From Vespula vulgaris (Eukaryota > Arthropoda > Insecta > Hymenoptera > Vespidae): 64,000 bases of DNA. The notes below the pieces were generated by a model. It was not told the DNA's origin. It saw nothing but the letters and a program-made list of their open reading frames with translations, and made no database searches. Shown piece by piece: positions 63,564-64,000 of this stretch. The translations under genes were made by a program, and so were the position numbers. The stretch covers positions 1,342,001 to 1,406,000 of the forward strand of contig NC_066604.1 of assembly GCF_905475345.1 (NCBI RefSeq), given 5' to 3'. How positions within the stretch are numbered: position 1 is the stretch's first letter; each line of letters opens with the position of its first letter.

Positions 63564-64000
63564 TAAGTAAATAAGTAAGTACCTAACTCCCTTACTGAAA
63601 CTAAAAGAGAAGATAGATCAGAGAGAACTCGAAGGGAAATGGAGAAAGACAGAAGAAGGGGAAGGGATTTAGCTGATTAGAACCAATAGAGAGGGAGAAA
63701 CTTTAGAAGATCTTCGCGACCCTAAGTTTGACAATCGCAAACAGTCTCATCTTAGAAGATGTTTTTCTTTCGTTGTAAAAGAAGGAAGGAAATAAAAAAA
63801 GGAAGATAATGAAGAAAAAATAAGAGGAACGAAACGAATTGATCGATCGATCGAGGGACGATCGATTAGTTAAATAATTATGCTTTTCGTTCAGAAATGT
63901 TGCAACTTTAATGCAAACCTTCTTAGAGATATTTATTTTGTTAAAGTAAAAAAGATATGGATGATAAATAAATTAAGGATGCAAATGTAAAAATCGGGAA
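62117..64000. other. Non-coding end of the window
   Basis: No supported exon. (GT)n at 62269-62292, AT-rich runs 62400-62570, GAC triplets near 63289-63325, and (GCAA)n at 63525-63562. Sequence from 63.3 to 63.7 kb is more complex, with a possible TCAGT-to-GTGAGT first-exon pattern (63466-63510), too weak to call. Confidence 0.5.
63525..63562. repeat. (GCAA)n tetranucleotide repeat
   Basis: About nine GCAA units grading into TAAG units. A shorter related CAAG repeat occurs near 28258-28295. Confidence 0.85.

Noticed and set aside
1..64000. tRNA, rRNA, CRISPR, operon or viral features
   Set aside because: No tRNA B-box with a cloverleaf, no rRNA blocks, no spaced direct repeats with spacers, and no viral or retroelement coding frames were seen.

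Overview
The window looks like a piece of an insect nuclear genome, most likely a hymenopteran and possibly an aculeate wasp or bee. The reasons are the AT-rich composition, small introns with GT-AG borders, two classic six-cysteine insect odorant-binding protein (OBP) genes, TCAGT initiators of the arthropod type, and very dense (GA)n, (CT)n, (TA)n and (ATAC)n microsatellites. The organism call is an inference from style, not from a marker gene.

The first 14 kb is gene-dense. Two OBP genes lie head to tail on the + strand (334-1991 and 3376-4375), each with six exons. They run into the 3' end of a 14-exon NOMO gene on the - strand (9791-5090), an ER-membrane subunit of the multipass translocon. 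NOMO shares a 256-bp divergent promoter with a one-exon CZIB gene (10048-10533), a conserved CXXC zinc protein. Every exon border was checked for splice sites and phase, and all four reading frames close.

From 13981 to 23224 the - strand carries a seven-exon gene for a serine-rich protein of about 1076 residues. I could not assign it to a family. It has a basic N-terminus, a Gly-rich run, a polyglutamine tract, an acidic middle and a C-terminal coiled coil. Its 3' UTR probably fills 10.97-13.98 kb, and its 5' end may lie far upstream.

From 24.6 to 64 kb I find no supported coding exon. This is intergenic or long-intron DNA made of microsatellites, at least seven decayed tandem arrays with units of about 80-370 bp, and one 213-bp MITE-like element with TA target sites. 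A few short stretches have more complex, possibly regulatory sequence: a five-unit heat-shock element, an RFX X-box, a TATA box set in a hairpin, and a GC-rich block at 61.8 kb that could be a distal first exon. I saw no tRNA, rRNA, CRISPR or viral gene.
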